A stretch of 64,000 nucleotides of DNA, from NCBI GenBank assembly GCA_016214955.1, contig JACRMN010000011.1, forward strand, positions 185,897 to 249,896, given 5' to 3'. The stretch is from Deltaproteobacteria bacterium. Its GTDB lineage: Bacteria; Myxococcota; Myxococcia; Myxococcales; Anaeromyxobacteraceae. A model generated the notes under the pieces. The model was not told the origin of the DNA. It searched no databases and was given only the letters and a program-made list of their open reading frames with translations. The position numbers and the translations under genes were made by a program. This document shows, one piece after another, positions 38,245 through 47,231 of this stretch; position 1 is the stretch's first letter; every line of letters begins with the position of its first letter.

Positions 38245-39102
38245 CTAGATGTAGATGTCCTCCTCGTTCTTGTCCGGCTCCCCGTCGTCCTCGTCGTCCG
38301 GCTCCAGCGCCTCGTCGGCGGCCAGCTCGGCCTGCACCTGGGGCGGCAGCGGCGGGTGCGGGTGGGGACGGCCCAGCGACAGCAGCCACTCGGCCGGGCC
38401 CATGGCCATGTAGGCGGCCATGTAGACCACCAGCACGAAGGCCGGGCGCGTGGCCACTGCCACCACCACCCCGGCCATCACCAGGAAGCCGAAGACCAGG
38501 AGGCTCTTCAGCGAGAGGTGGACGTCCTTGAAGGTCCGGTAGCGGATGGTCGAGACCATCAGGAAGGCGAGCAGCGCCACGAAGCCGGCGATGGCCGCCC
38601 GGATGGAGTCGTCGGTGATGCCGCCGATGGCCCGGTGGTGAGCGATGACCAGGGCCACGATGGCGCCGGCGGCCAGCGGGATGGGCAGGCCCACGAAGAA
38701 CCGGGAGGAGCCCTTGTCGCCGCGCTGGGCCAGCACGTTGAAGCGGGCCAGGCGCAGCGCGCCGCAGGCGGCGAAGGCGAAGGAGAGGAAGAAGCCCAGG
38801 AAGCCCAGCGGCCAGAGCGCCCACTTGTAGACCAGCAGCGCCGGCGCGGCGCCGAAGCTGATGACGTCGGCGAGGCTGTCGAGCTGCACGCCGAAGTCGG
38901 ACTGGGTCTTCGTCATCCGGGCGACGCGCCCGTCGAAGGCGTCGAAGAAGATGGCGAAGAAGATGGCCAGGGCCGCCTGGTTGAGCTGCGCCGGCGAGGG
39001 GTCGCCCGCGCAAAGCGTCATGGCGTAGAAGCCGAGGAAGATGGAGCTGACCGTGAACAGGTTCGGCAGCACGAACATCGCCTTGCGGAGATTGATCTGC
39101 AT
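38245..39102 (-). CDS. pssA: CDP-diacylglycerol-serine O-phosphatidyltransferase
   Basis: 285 residues, membrane enzyme making phosphatidylserine from CDP-diacylglycerol and serine. The CDP-alcohol phosphotransferase motif is complete: DAFDGRVAR, eight residues, G, three residues, D, three residues, D (FDAFDGRVARMTKTQSDF then GVQLDSLAD). About seven hydrophobic segments follow. The C-terminal ~45 residues are very acidic (DEALEPDDEDDGEPDKNEED) and cytoplasmic, an odd extension. First gene of the pssA-pgpA-cinA operon. Confidence 0.94.
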   Translation of the reverse strand: MQINLRKAMFVLPNLFTVSSIFLGFYAMTLCAGDPSPAQLNQAALAIFFAIFFDAFDGRVARMTKTQSDFGVQLDSLADVISFGAAPALLVYKWALWPLGFLGFFLSFAFAACGALRLARFNVLAQRGDKGSSRFFVGLPIPLAAGAIVALVIAHHRAIGGITDDSIRAAIAGFVALLAFLMVSTIRYRTFKDVHLSLKSLLVFGFLVMAGVVVAVATRPAFVLVVYMAAYMAMGPAEWLLSLGRPHPHPPLPPQVQAELAADEALEPDDEDDGEPDKNEEDIYI

Positions 39103-39198
39103 GCCGGGTCTAGCCCCTCTTGGGGTGAGCGGAGGCGGGAAGTCTACGCCCGGGGGCGGCCCGGGCACCAGCAACCGGCGCCACTCGCCCCGAGTGGC

Positions 39199-40134
39199 CT
39201 ACCGGCCGCCGTCCCCGAGCGCGAGCTGGGTTCCCAGAAGAGCCAGTGGATCCAGGGCCTTGCCCTCACGCCAGACCTCGAAGTGCAGGTGCGGCCCGGT
39301 GGCGCGGCCGGTGTCGCCGACGAGCCCCACCACCTGGCCGGCCTCCACCTCGTCGCCTGGGTTGCAGAGGATGCGGGAGAGGTGGCTGTAGCGGCTGGTG
39401 ACCTCGCCTGGATGGCGGACCTCCACCAGCCAGCCGTAACCGCTCATCCAGCCGGCCAGGACCACGTAGCCGGGTCCGGCGGAGGCCACCACCCGGCCGG
39501 GCGCGGCGGCGAGGTCGATGCCCCAGTGCATCCGGCGCTGGCCGTCGATGGGGTGGACCCGCATGCCGAAGCCGGAGGAGAGACCGGCCCCTTCCAGCGG
39601 CCAGCGGAGGGCCGGCGGCGCCCGGTGGGCGAAGAGCCGGGCGCCCACCGCGCGGGCGGCCTCGGCGCGGGCGTCGAGCCTGGCGAGGAGCGGGTCGAGG
39701 CGGGCGGCGAGGTCGGCGGGCATGGGGCCGAAGCGGCGCTCGTCGAAGGCGCGCTCCGATTCCACCGTCACCCGCGTGCGCGCCAGCTCGAGGAGCGGGG
39801 TGTGGGGCATGGGCCGCTGCAGGTAGCGGGCGAGCTCGTCGCAGAGTCCCGCCCAGGCCTGAGCCGCCTCGGCGGGGAAGCGGCCAGCCGGAACGCGGCC
39901 GCGGCGGGCGCGGGCCTCGGCGGCGAAGGGCAGGAGCACGGCGTCCACCGGCGGGCCGGCCGGCACCTCGGCCGGCGCGGCGCGGGGTGCGGCGACCTTC
40001 ACGGGAGGTGCAGGCGGTCCCTCGGGCTCGGCGGCGGCCAGCAGCCCGGCCTCGGCGAAGGTCTGCTTGGCCGGCGCGTGGGCGCAGGCGGCCAGGGTGG
40101 CGGCGAGGCACGCCGCTGCGGTTCGAGCCCTCAC
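39199..40134 (-). CDS. M23 (LytM) peptidase lipoprotein
   Basis: 311 residues; lipobox LAAC (Cys 17). After a Pro/Ala-rich linker and helical region, the C-terminal M23 domain has HWGIDLAAAPGRVV (zinc His and Asp) and GPHLHFEVW (HxH), about 220-290. The first zinc ligand is in GFGMRVHPIDGQRRMHWG. So the site looks complete for endopeptidase cleavage of peptidoglycan cross-links. A 96-base gap separates it from pssA downstream. Confidence 0.9.
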   Translation of the reverse strand: MRARTAAACLAATLAACAHAPAKQTFAEAGLLAAAEPEGPPAPPVKVAAPRAAPAEVPAGPPVDAVLLPFAAEARARRGRVPAGRFPAEAAQAWAGLCDELARYLQRPMPHTPLLELARTRVTVESERAFDERRFGPMPADLAARLDPLLARLDARAEAARAVGARLFAHRAPPALRWPLEGAGLSSGFGMRVHPIDGQRRMHWGIDLAAAPGRVVASAGPGYVVLAGWMSGYGWLVEVRHPGEVTSRYSHLSRILCNPGDEVEAGQVVGLVGDTGRATGPHLHFEVWREGKALDPLALLGTQLALGDGGR

Positions 40135-40211
40135 ACCGCCGATGGTACCGGGCGAGGCGTGGAGGAGTCAGTCACCCGGGGTGAACGCCGGTGCGCCCCG
40201 CTCCCACCGCG

Positions 40212-41243
<1,032 letters not shown>

Positions 41244-41280
41244 GGGGACTCCGCGGTGAGGAGGGGCGGCGGATGCTAGC

Positions 41281-42033
41281 ATGCGCCGCGACGTGGCCGC
41301 CCGCGCTCCCCGCCCTCCTCCCGCCGCCGAGCAGGCCCGCGCCCTCCGGGTCCTCGACCTGCTCGACGCCGCCCTGCCCGAGGCCCGGATCGCGCTCCGG
41401 TTCGGGAGCGACCACGAGCTGCTGGTGTCGGTGATCCTCTCGGCCCAGTGCACCGACGCCCGGGTGAACCTGGTGACCCCGGCCCTCTTCGCCCGCTACC
41501 CGGAGCCGGCCGCCTACGCCCGCGCCGAGCCCGAGGCGCTCTGGCCCTTCATCCAGAGCTGCGGCCTCTATCGCAACAAGGCGCGCAGCATCGTGGCCGC
41601 CATGCGGGCCATCGAGGAGCGGCACGGCGGGAAGGTGCCGCGGGAGCGGGAGGCGCTGGAGGAGCTGCCGGGCGTGGGGCGGAAGACGGCCGGCGTGGTG
41701 CTCATCCACCTCGGCGCCGGGCAGCACTTCCCGGTGGACACCCACGTCGGCCGGGTGTCGCGGCGGCTGGGCTTCACGCGCGAGCTCGACCCCGGCAAGG
41801 TGGAGCGGCGGCTCATGACCCTCTTGCCGCCGGAGCGCTGGAACCGCGGGCACCAGCTCCTGGTGTGGCACGGCCGGCGCTGGTGCGCGGCCCGCGCACC
41901 CGACTGCGGCGGCTGCCCGGTGGCGGCGCTCTGCCCGCGGCGCGGCGTCGAGCGGGTGCGGGCTACAGCGCCGACTCGTGGCGCGGCGCCTTCTTCACGT
42001 CGTCGGCGCGCTCGGCGGCCTTCTCGGCCTTGA
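41281..42033 (+). CDS. nth: Endonuclease III
   Basis: 250 residues, glycosylase/AP lyase for oxidised pyrimidines. [14 protein letters not shown], helix-hairpin-helix [14 protein letters not shown] with the catalytic Lys, [13 protein letters not shown] with the catalytic Asp, and the 4Fe-4S loop C-x6-C-x2-C-x5-C ([17 protein letters not shown]). After the last Cys a 40-residue Arg/Ser-rich tail ([15 protein letters not shown]) is encoded antisense to the 3' end of def over 71 bases and has no family counterpart. Confidence 0.95.
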   Translation: MRRDVAARAPRPPPAAEQARALRVLDLLDAALPEARIALRFGSDHELLVSVILSAQCTDARVNLVTPALFARYPEPAAYARAEPEALWPFIQSCGLYRNKARSIVAAMRAIEERHGGKVPREREALEELPGVGRKTAGVVLIHLGAGQHFPVDTHVGRVSRRLGFTRELDPGKVERRLMTLLPPERWNRGHQLLVWHGRRWCAARAPDCGGCPVAALCPRRGVERVRATAPTRGAAPSSRRRRARRPSRP

Positions 42034-42520
42034 GCTTCTTCATCCGCTTGCGGATGAGCTCCCGCTTCAGCGCCGAGAGGTGATCGACGAAGAGGGTGCC
42101 GGAGAGGTGGTCGGTCTCGTGCTGCACGGCGATGGCCAGCAGCCCCTCGCACTCGAGCTCGAAGGGCTTGCCGTCGTAGCCGAGCGCCCGGACCCACACC
42201 TTGGCGGCCCGCTCCACCTCCTCGGCCTCGCCGGGGATGGAGAGGCAGCCCTCGGTGTAGTGGGTCACGCCCTCGGTGCGGACGATCTCCGGGTTCACGA
42301 AGTGCAGGAGCTTCTGCCCTTCCTGCCGGGGAGAGGTGTCGATGACCAGGCAGCGCTTGAGCTCGCCCACCTGCGGGGCGGCCAGGCCCACGCCATCGGC
42401 GGCGTACATGGTCTCGGCCATGTCGTCGAGCAGGGCGCGGAGGTCGTCGTCCACCGCGGCGACCGGCTTGGCCTCCTGCTTGAGGAGGGGATCGGGCCAG
42501 ATGAGGATCTCGCGGATCAT
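41963..42520 (-). CDS. def: Peptide deformylase
   Basis: 185 residues, Fe/Zn enzyme removing the N-formyl group from nascent proteins. Motif 1 GVGLAAPQVG, motif 2 EGCLSIPG (metal Cys) and motif 3 QHETDHLSG (HExxH) are intact. The C-terminal ~35 residues are Lys/Glu-rich. Its 3' end overlaps nth by 71 bases, tail to tail. The ATG at 42520 follows an AGGGTGG Shine-Dalgarno within a leader that can fold two ways. fmt, its common partner, is not adjacent. Confidence 0.95.
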   Translation of the reverse strand: MIREILIWPDPLLKQEAKPVAAVDDDLRALLDDMAETMYAADGVGLAAPQVGELKRCLVIDTSPRQEGQKLLHFVNPEIVRTEGVTHYTEGCLSIPGEAEEVERAAKVWVRALGYDGKPFELECEGLLAIAVQHETDHLSGTLFVDHLSALKRELIRKRMKKLKAEKAAERADDVKKAPRHESAL

Positions 42521-42522
42521 TT

Positions 42523-42551
42523 GGATTCCACCCTTCGAATCCCGCGGATTC
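42523..42551 (-). promoter_or_regulatory. def leader with two mutually exclusive hairpins
   Basis: Read as RNA: GAAUCC, GCG, GGAUUC, GAAGGGUG, GAAUCC, AA, AUG. The central GGAUUC (42542-42537) can pair perfectly with the upstream GAAUCC (42551-42546, 3-base loop) or with the downstream GAAUCC (42528-42523, 8-base loop GAAGGGUG, which holds the Shine-Dalgarno). The second fold would end two bases before the start codon and hinder initiation. Activity as a switch is inferred from sequence only. Confidence 0.5.
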
Positions 42552-42663
42552 TAACCGGGAAGTCCGCTGGCCGCACGCCGGCCTGGCGCTCCTCCGAAGG
42601 GTTTCCGCGCCCCGGCCTCCAAGGGGAGGAGCGGCCCGGCGAGCGGGCTGCCGGGAGGTGGGC

Positions 42664-43497
42664 ATGGACGCCGTGGCGATGGGCTGGAACCTGGCGACGG
42701 GACTGGCGATGGCCGTGGTGGGGCTCCTGGCGGTGGCCTGGGGGCGGCGGAGGTTCGGGCCGGGGGCCGGCGGGTGGGCCGGCGCCAGCGCCTGGACGGT
42801 CTCGGTGTCGCTCAAGATCGGCGCCGCCGCCCTGACCTACCGGGGGGTGGAGGGCCTGCTGCAGGAGTGGACGGGAGCCGGGGTCGCGGCCACGGTCCTG
42901 GAGGCGCTGTACAACGGCCTCCTCACCGGGGTCTTCGAGGTGGGGCTGGTGGCCGGGATGGCATGGCGGGGGAGCCTTCGCCGCGCCGGGTTCGCCCAGG
43001 TGGCCCGCTTCGGCATCGGCTTCGGGGCGGCCGAGGCGGTGTCCCTGGGGACGACCCTGCTCGGCCTGGCGCTGCTGGCCGGCCTGGCGCCGGACCGGCT
43101 CCCCGGCGCCGCCCTCTGGTTCGTCCGGCAGATGCGGCAGACCGGCGGCCCGCTCGACCTCCTCTGGCCGGCGCTGGAGCGGGGCTCGGCGCTCGCCATC
43201 CACGCCGTCGCGGCGCTCCTGGTCGTCGCCGGGTTCCGCGCCCGCCGCCCGGGGCTGGTGGCCGCGGCCTTCCTCTACAAGGCGGCGGTGGACGCCGCCG
43301 CGGCGGCTCTCGTCGTCACGGAGGGCGCCGGCCTCTCCGGCGGAGCCGCGATCGCGGGCGAAGGGCTGTTCCTGGCCATGGCGCTCGCCGGCCTGCTCGC
43401 AGTCCCGCCGCTCCGCCGCCACCTCGCGGTAGGATCCTCCGACGGTGAAGACGCGGGAGGGGGCGCGAACCTCCGGGAGCGGGCGTGGACTGCGTAG
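42664..43497 (+). CDS. Multi-pass membrane protein, first gene of an ECF sigma operon
   Basis: 277 residues from ATG 42664, preceded by GGGAGGTG. It has about seven hydrophobic helices (MGWNLATGLAMAVVGLLAVA, GVFEVGLVAGMAW, ...AMALAGLLAV). RFGIGFGAAEAVSLGTTLLG has a Gly/Glu pattern faintly like the YhfC intramembrane-protease family, but the usual His residues are not evident, so I leave it unassigned. Its last 13 bases overlap the anti-sigma gene, implying coupling. A role in signal input to the sigma/anti-sigma pair is a guess. Confidence 0.7.
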   Translation: MDAVAMGWNLATGLAMAVVGLLAVAWGRRRFGPGAGGWAGASAWTVSVSLKIGAAALTYRGVEGLLQEWTGAGVAATVLEALYNGLLTGVFEVGLVAGMAWRGSLRRAGFAQVARFGIGFGAAEAVSLGTTLLGLALLAGLAPDRLPGAALWFVRQMRQTGGPLDLLWPALERGSALAIHAVAALLVVAGFRARRPGLVAAAFLYKAAVDAAAAALVVTEGAGLSGGAAIAGEGLFLAMALAGLLAVPPLRRHLAVGSSDGEDAGGGANLRERAWTA

Positions 43498-44153
43498 CCT
43501 TCGAGATCGCCGTCGAGCAGCGGCGCCACGGCGCCCTCGGGCCGGAGGAGACGCGCGCGCTGGAGGCTCACCTCGCGGGCTGCGAGCGGTGCCGGGCCTA
43601 CGCCGGGGAGGCGGCCCGGGCCGACGCCGCGCTCGCCGCCTCGGCGGAGGCGGCGGTGGGAGGCGCCGACTGGGCGCGGCTCGAGGCCAGCGTCCGGAGG
43701 CAGGTCCGCTCGGGCGCCCGGCGCGTGGTCTTCGACCTGGCGACCGTGGCCGTGGCCGTCCCGCCCGCCGTCCTCGGCCTGGCGCCGGAGGGACGGCGCG
43801 CCGGGGCCCTCGGGGCGGCGCTCCTCGCCTGCGCCGCGGCGGCGCTGGTGCGCGGCGGATACCACGGCTTTCTGGCCCGGCGCGCCCGCGGGCTCGCCGG
43901 GCAGGAGCTGCTCGCCTTCCACCGGGCGGCGCTGCGCGCCGACCTGCGGCGCGCCCTCGCGGGGCGCTGGCTGGCGCTGGCCGGCGCGCTGGGCTTCGCC
44001 GCCTGGGCGATGGCGCCCGGCGTGGCGCCGCTGGGGCGCGTGGCCCTGGCCGAGGCTTCCCTCCTCGTGGCCGGCACCTGGATCTACGTCCTGGCGGTGC
44101 GGGTGCCGCGCCTCCGGCGGCAGCTGGCCTCGCTGGGCGAGGAGCGCGGCTGA
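43485..44153 (+). CDS. Putative membrane anti-sigma factor (zinc-finger HxxxCxxC)
   Basis: 222 residues, GTG 43485. LEAHLAGCERCRAYAGEAAR at ~27-46 carries the H-x3-C-x2-C of ZAS anti-sigma factors. It then has about four hydrophobic helices (FDLATVAVAVPPAVLGL, GAALLACAAAALV, WLALAGALGFAAWAM, ASLLVAGTWIYVLAV). Its TGA overlaps the ATG of the sigma gene (TGATG). Anti-sigma before sigma is the reverse of the usual order. Confidence 0.82.
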   Translation: MDCVAFEIAVEQRRHGALGPEETRALEAHLAGCERCRAYAGEAARADAALAASAEAAVGGADWARLEASVRRQVRSGARRVVFDLATVAVAVPPAVLGLAPEGRRAGALGAALLACAAAALVRGGYHGFLARRARGLAGQELLAFHRAALRADLRRALAGRWLALAGALGFAAWAMAPGVAPLGRVALAEASLLVAGTWIYVLAVRVPRLRRQLASLGEERG

Positions 44154-44704
44154 TGGCGCGGCCGCCGCCCCTCGACGCCGCCGCCGAGGAGGCGCTGCTC
44201 CTCCGGGCGCGCCAGGGCGGGCGCGCCCGCGAGGAGGTGGTGGTGGAGCTGTTCCGCGGCCACCGCGCGCCGCTCCTCGGCGTCTGCCTGCACCTCACCG
44301 GCGATCGCGCCGACGCCGAGGACGCGCTCCAGGAGGCCTTCCTCTCCGCGCACCGTGCGCTCCCGGCCTTCCGGGGCGAGGCCCGGCTCTCCACCTGGCT
44401 CTGGCGCATCGCGGTGCGCGCGGCCCTGGAGGTGCGAGGGCGCCGCCGCCCCGCCGCGCCGGTGGATCCGGAGCTCCCCGCGCCTCCCGCCGAGCCGCCC
44501 CTGCTTGCCCGCGACGAGGCGCGCCGCGTGCTGGCGGCGATGGACCGGCTCCCGGCGGAGCACCGGGTGGTGCTCTCGCTCTTCGCGGCGGAGGGGCTGC
44601 GCCACCGGGAGATCGCCGAGATCCTGGGCGTGGCCGAGGGCACGGTGTGGTCGAGGCTCCACGAGGCGCGGCGCCGCCTGGCGGCAGCGCTGGGCCGCCG
44701 CTAG
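44153..44704 (+). CDS. ECF RNA polymerase sigma factor
   Basis: 183 residues. Region 2: LFRGHRAPLLGVCLHLTGDR, ADAEDALQEAFLSAHRALPAF, STWLWRIAVRAALEVRGRRR. Region 4: MDRLPAEHRVVLSLFAAEGL, HREIAEILGVAEGTVWSRLH. It has RpoE-like organisation and length. Overlapping translation with the upstream zinc-finger protein and the membrane gene supports one signalling unit. I see no matching autoregulated promoter upstream of the operon. Confidence 0.93.
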   Translation: MARPPPLDAAAEEALLLRARQGGRAREEVVVELFRGHRAPLLGVCLHLTGDRADAEDALQEAFLSAHRALPAFRGEARLSTWLWRIAVRAALEVRGRRRPAAPVDPELPAPPAEPPLLARDEARRVLAAMDRLPAEHRVVLSLFAAEGLRHREIAEILGVAEGTVWSRLHEARRRLAAALGRR

Positions 44705-44788
44705 CCGTGGAGCCCGGGGACCTCGTTCACCGGGAGAGCGCGTTCGCCCGTGCGCCGCCGGGGAGGAGGCGCCCGGCTGCGCCGCGGC

Positions 44789-46093
44789 TCAGCCGGCAGC
44801 GCGGCCCACGCCGACGTAGGTGAAGCCGGCGGCCCGCGCCCGGGCCGGGTCCCACACGTTGCGGCCGTCGAGCAGCAAGGTCCCGCGCATGGCGCGCCGC
44901 AGCCGCGCGTAGTCGGGAGAGCGGAACTCGCTCCACTCGGTCACCAGCACCAGCGCGTCGGCCCCCTCGGCGGCGGCGTAGGGCTCGCGCGCCAGCTCGA
45001 CATGGGGACCGACGAGCCGCGAGGCCACCTCGGCGGCCACCGGGTCGTGGGCGGTGACATGGGCCCCGGCGCCGGTGAGGAGCTGGACCAGGGTGAGCGA
45101 GGGCGCCTCGCGCATGTCGTCGGTCTTGGGCTTGAAGGCCAGGCCCCACAGGGCGAAGCGCTTCCCGGCCAGCGAGCCGAAGTGCTTCAGGGCCTTGTCG
45201 AAGAGCAGCCGCTTCTGCCGCTCGTTCACCCGCTCCACCGCGCGCAGCAGGTCGAAGTCGAGCCCCTGCTGCCGCGCCATGCTCATCACCGCCCGCACGT
45301 CCTTGGGCAGGCACGATCCGCCGAAGCCCACCCCGGGGAAGAGGAAGGCGTGGCCGATGCGGCGGTCCGCCCCCAGCCCGCGCCGCACCTGGTCCACGTC
45401 GCAGCCCAGCCGATCGCAGAGCGCGGCCACGTCGTTCATGAAGGAGATGCGGATCGCCAGCATGGCGTTGGCCGCGTACTTGGCGAGCTCCGCCGAGCCC
45501 GCGTCCATGAAGAGGATGGGCTGCTCGGTGCGCACGAAGGGCGCGTAGAGATCGCCCAGGATGGCCCGCGCCCGATCGGAGGCCGTGCCCACGATCACCC
45601 GGTCGGGCCGCATGAAGTCGTCGATCGCCGTGCCTTCCTTGAGGAACTCGGGGTTCGACGCCACGTCGAAGGGGACCCGGGTCAGCGCCGCGATGCGCTC
45701 GGTCACGAGGCGCGCGCTTCCCACCGGGACGGTGCTCTTGTTCACCACCACCGTGTACTGGCGCAGGTGCCTGGCGATCTCCTCCGCCGCGGCCATGACA
45801 TGGGACAGGTCGGCGTCCCCGGTCTCGCCGGGTGGCGTCCCCACGGCGATGAAGACCACGTCGCTCCCGGGCACGCATTCGTCGAGCGCGGTGGCGAACC
45901 CGAGGCGCTGCTCGCGCACGTTGCGGACCACCAGCTCCTCGAGCCCCGGCTCGTAGATGGGGATGCGCCCGGCCCGCAGGCCGGCGATCTTGCCCTCGTC
46001 CCGGTCGGTGCAGGTGACCTGGTTGCCGGCCTCGGCGAGACAGGTGCCGGTCACGAGTCCCACGTAGCCCGTTCCGACGACCGTGATCTTCAT
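44789..46093 (-). CDS. ugd: UDP-glucose 6-dehydrogenase
   Basis: 434 residues; oxidises UDP-glucose to UDP-glucuronate for polysaccharide synthesis. NAD-binding VVGTGYVGLVTGTCLAEAG, VGTPPGETGDADLSHV, KSTVPVGSA, NPEFLKEGTAIDDF, and the catalytic Cys in GVGFGGSCLPKDV (~259); C-terminal WGLAFKPKTDDMREAPS. It is the last gene of a leftward run that begins with galU, which makes its substrate. Confidence 0.95.
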   Translation of the reverse strand: MKITVVGTGYVGLVTGTCLAEAGNQVTCTDRDEGKIAGLRAGRIPIYEPGLEELVVRNVREQRLGFATALDECVPGSDVVFIAVGTPPGETGDADLSHVMAAAEEIARHLRQYTVVVNKSTVPVGSARLVTERIAALTRVPFDVASNPEFLKEGTAIDDFMRPDRVIVGTASDRARAILGDLYAPFVRTEQPILFMDAGSAELAKYAANAMLAIRISFMNDVAALCDRLGCDVDQVRRGLGADRRIGHAFLFPGVGFGGSCLPKDVRAVMSMARQQGLDFDLLRAVERVNERQKRLLFDKALKHFGSLAGKRFALWGLAFKPKTDDMREAPSLTLVQLLTGAGAHVTAHDPVAAEVASRLVGPHVELAREPYAAAEGADALVLVTEWSEFRSPDYARLRRAMRGTLLLDGRNVWDPARARAAGFTYVGVGRAAG

Positions 46094-46166
46094 GCGCGGT
46101 GGCTCCTCGCGAAGGGCAAAGCAGGCGACGATAGCCCCGCGGAACGGATGGGTGCAACGACGGCCG

Positions 46167-47186
46167 CTACCTCGGGAGCTGGGCGACGAAGCGCTCCCAG
46201 AGCTCGGGCCGGCGCCGCGAGTAGAGGCCGCCGGCCAGGAAGCGCTCCAGGAAGCGCACGTTCTCCTCCAGGATCTCGGGCCGCTCGCGCCGGAGCCGGA
46301 GGGCCCGCTCCAGCGCCGGCAGCACCGGCGCCCCGTCCTCCACGTGGACCATGCCCTCGCTGGGCAGGGGCACGAGGGTGTGCAGCCGGCGGAAGTCGCA
46401 GGTGACGAGCAGCGAGCGGGCGTAGATGGCCTCGTAGTGACGGTAGGACCAGGGGGCGTTGCCCTCGGGCGTGAGGGCCACCCGGCTCCGCCGCAGCGCC
46501 GCGAAGTAGCGGTGGAAGGGGACCTTGCCGCGGAGGACGAAGCGCGAGAGGTCGCCGTACCGCTCCTGCAGGCCCGGTGAGACGCTGCGCGCCAGGAGCC
46601 CGCCCCACACCTTCAGCTCCGGCGCCTGGTCCCGCAGCTCGAGGAGCCAGGAGACGCGCTGGTTGGGCACCAGCGCCGGGTCGGCGCCGCGCGGGTCCCG
46701 CCCGGTGGCGGCGCCCAGGAAGAGGGCGTCGTACCGGTGGTCCGGCTCGGGGAGCCCCAGGCCGCGGCGCAGCCGGCCCGCCTCCACCGCGAGCCGCAGC
46801 TTGGCGTAGCGGCGCACCGGGGCGAGGCCCATGCGGATGCCGAAGTCCCAGCGCTCGTCGGTCCAGCACTTGAGGTAGAGCCCCGAGGCGCTCCGCAGGA
46901 GCTCGCGGTTGGCGTCGTCCCAGAGCGGGTAGTGGTGGTCGTGCAGGTCGAAGAGGACGAGGTGGCGGTGGCGGAGCCTGGCGAGGTGGCGCTCGCCGGC
47001 CGGGCTCGGCAGGCCCAGGAAGACGGTCTTGGCGCTGCGCGGACCGCCCGCCAGGAGCTCGTCGGGGGTGCAGGTCTCCACCGCCCGCCGGCCGGCGTAG
47101 GTGCGGAGGAAGCCCGCCAGGGTGTGGCCGCTCACGCCCCGGCCGTGCGCGGCCGAGACGCTGGTCACCACCAGGAACTCACGCAT
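46167..47186 (-). CDS. Glycosyltransferase-like protein
   Basis: 339 residues. The N-terminal half has Rossmann-like strands and an HRHLVLFDLHDHHYPLWDD segment. The C-terminal half, ALTPEGNAPWSYRHYEAIYA then SLLVTCDFRRLHTLVPLPSEG, resembles the donor-binding lobe of GT-B enzymes (CgeB/exostosin-like, E-x-Y/A-x-G/R type). Donor and acceptor unknown. Placement directly before ugd suggests exopolysaccharide or LPS work. Confidence 0.7.
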   Translation of the reverse strand: MREFLVVTSVSAAHGRGVSGHTLAGFLRTYAGRRAVETCTPDELLAGGPRSAKTVFLGLPSPAGERHLARLRHRHLVLFDLHDHHYPLWDDANRELLRSASGLYLKCWTDERWDFGIRMGLAPVRRYAKLRLAVEAGRLRRGLGLPEPDHRYDALFLGAATGRDPRGADPALVPNQRVSWLLELRDQAPELKVWGGLLARSVSPGLQERYGDLSRFVLRGKVPFHRYFAALRRSRVALTPEGNAPWSYRHYEAIYARSLLVTCDFRRLHTLVPLPSEGMVHVEDGAPVLPALERALRLRRERPEILEENVRFLERFLAGGLYSRRRPELWERFVAQLPR

Positions 47187-47231
47187 CCACGATCCTCCAC
47201 GGGGTAAGGGCCACGGCGGCCGCGCGGTTCG

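Noticed and set aside
42664-43497. Assigning the seven-helix protein to the YhfC intramembrane protease family
   Set aside because: Only a Gly-Glu pattern is shared; the expected His residues are missing, so I left it unassigned.
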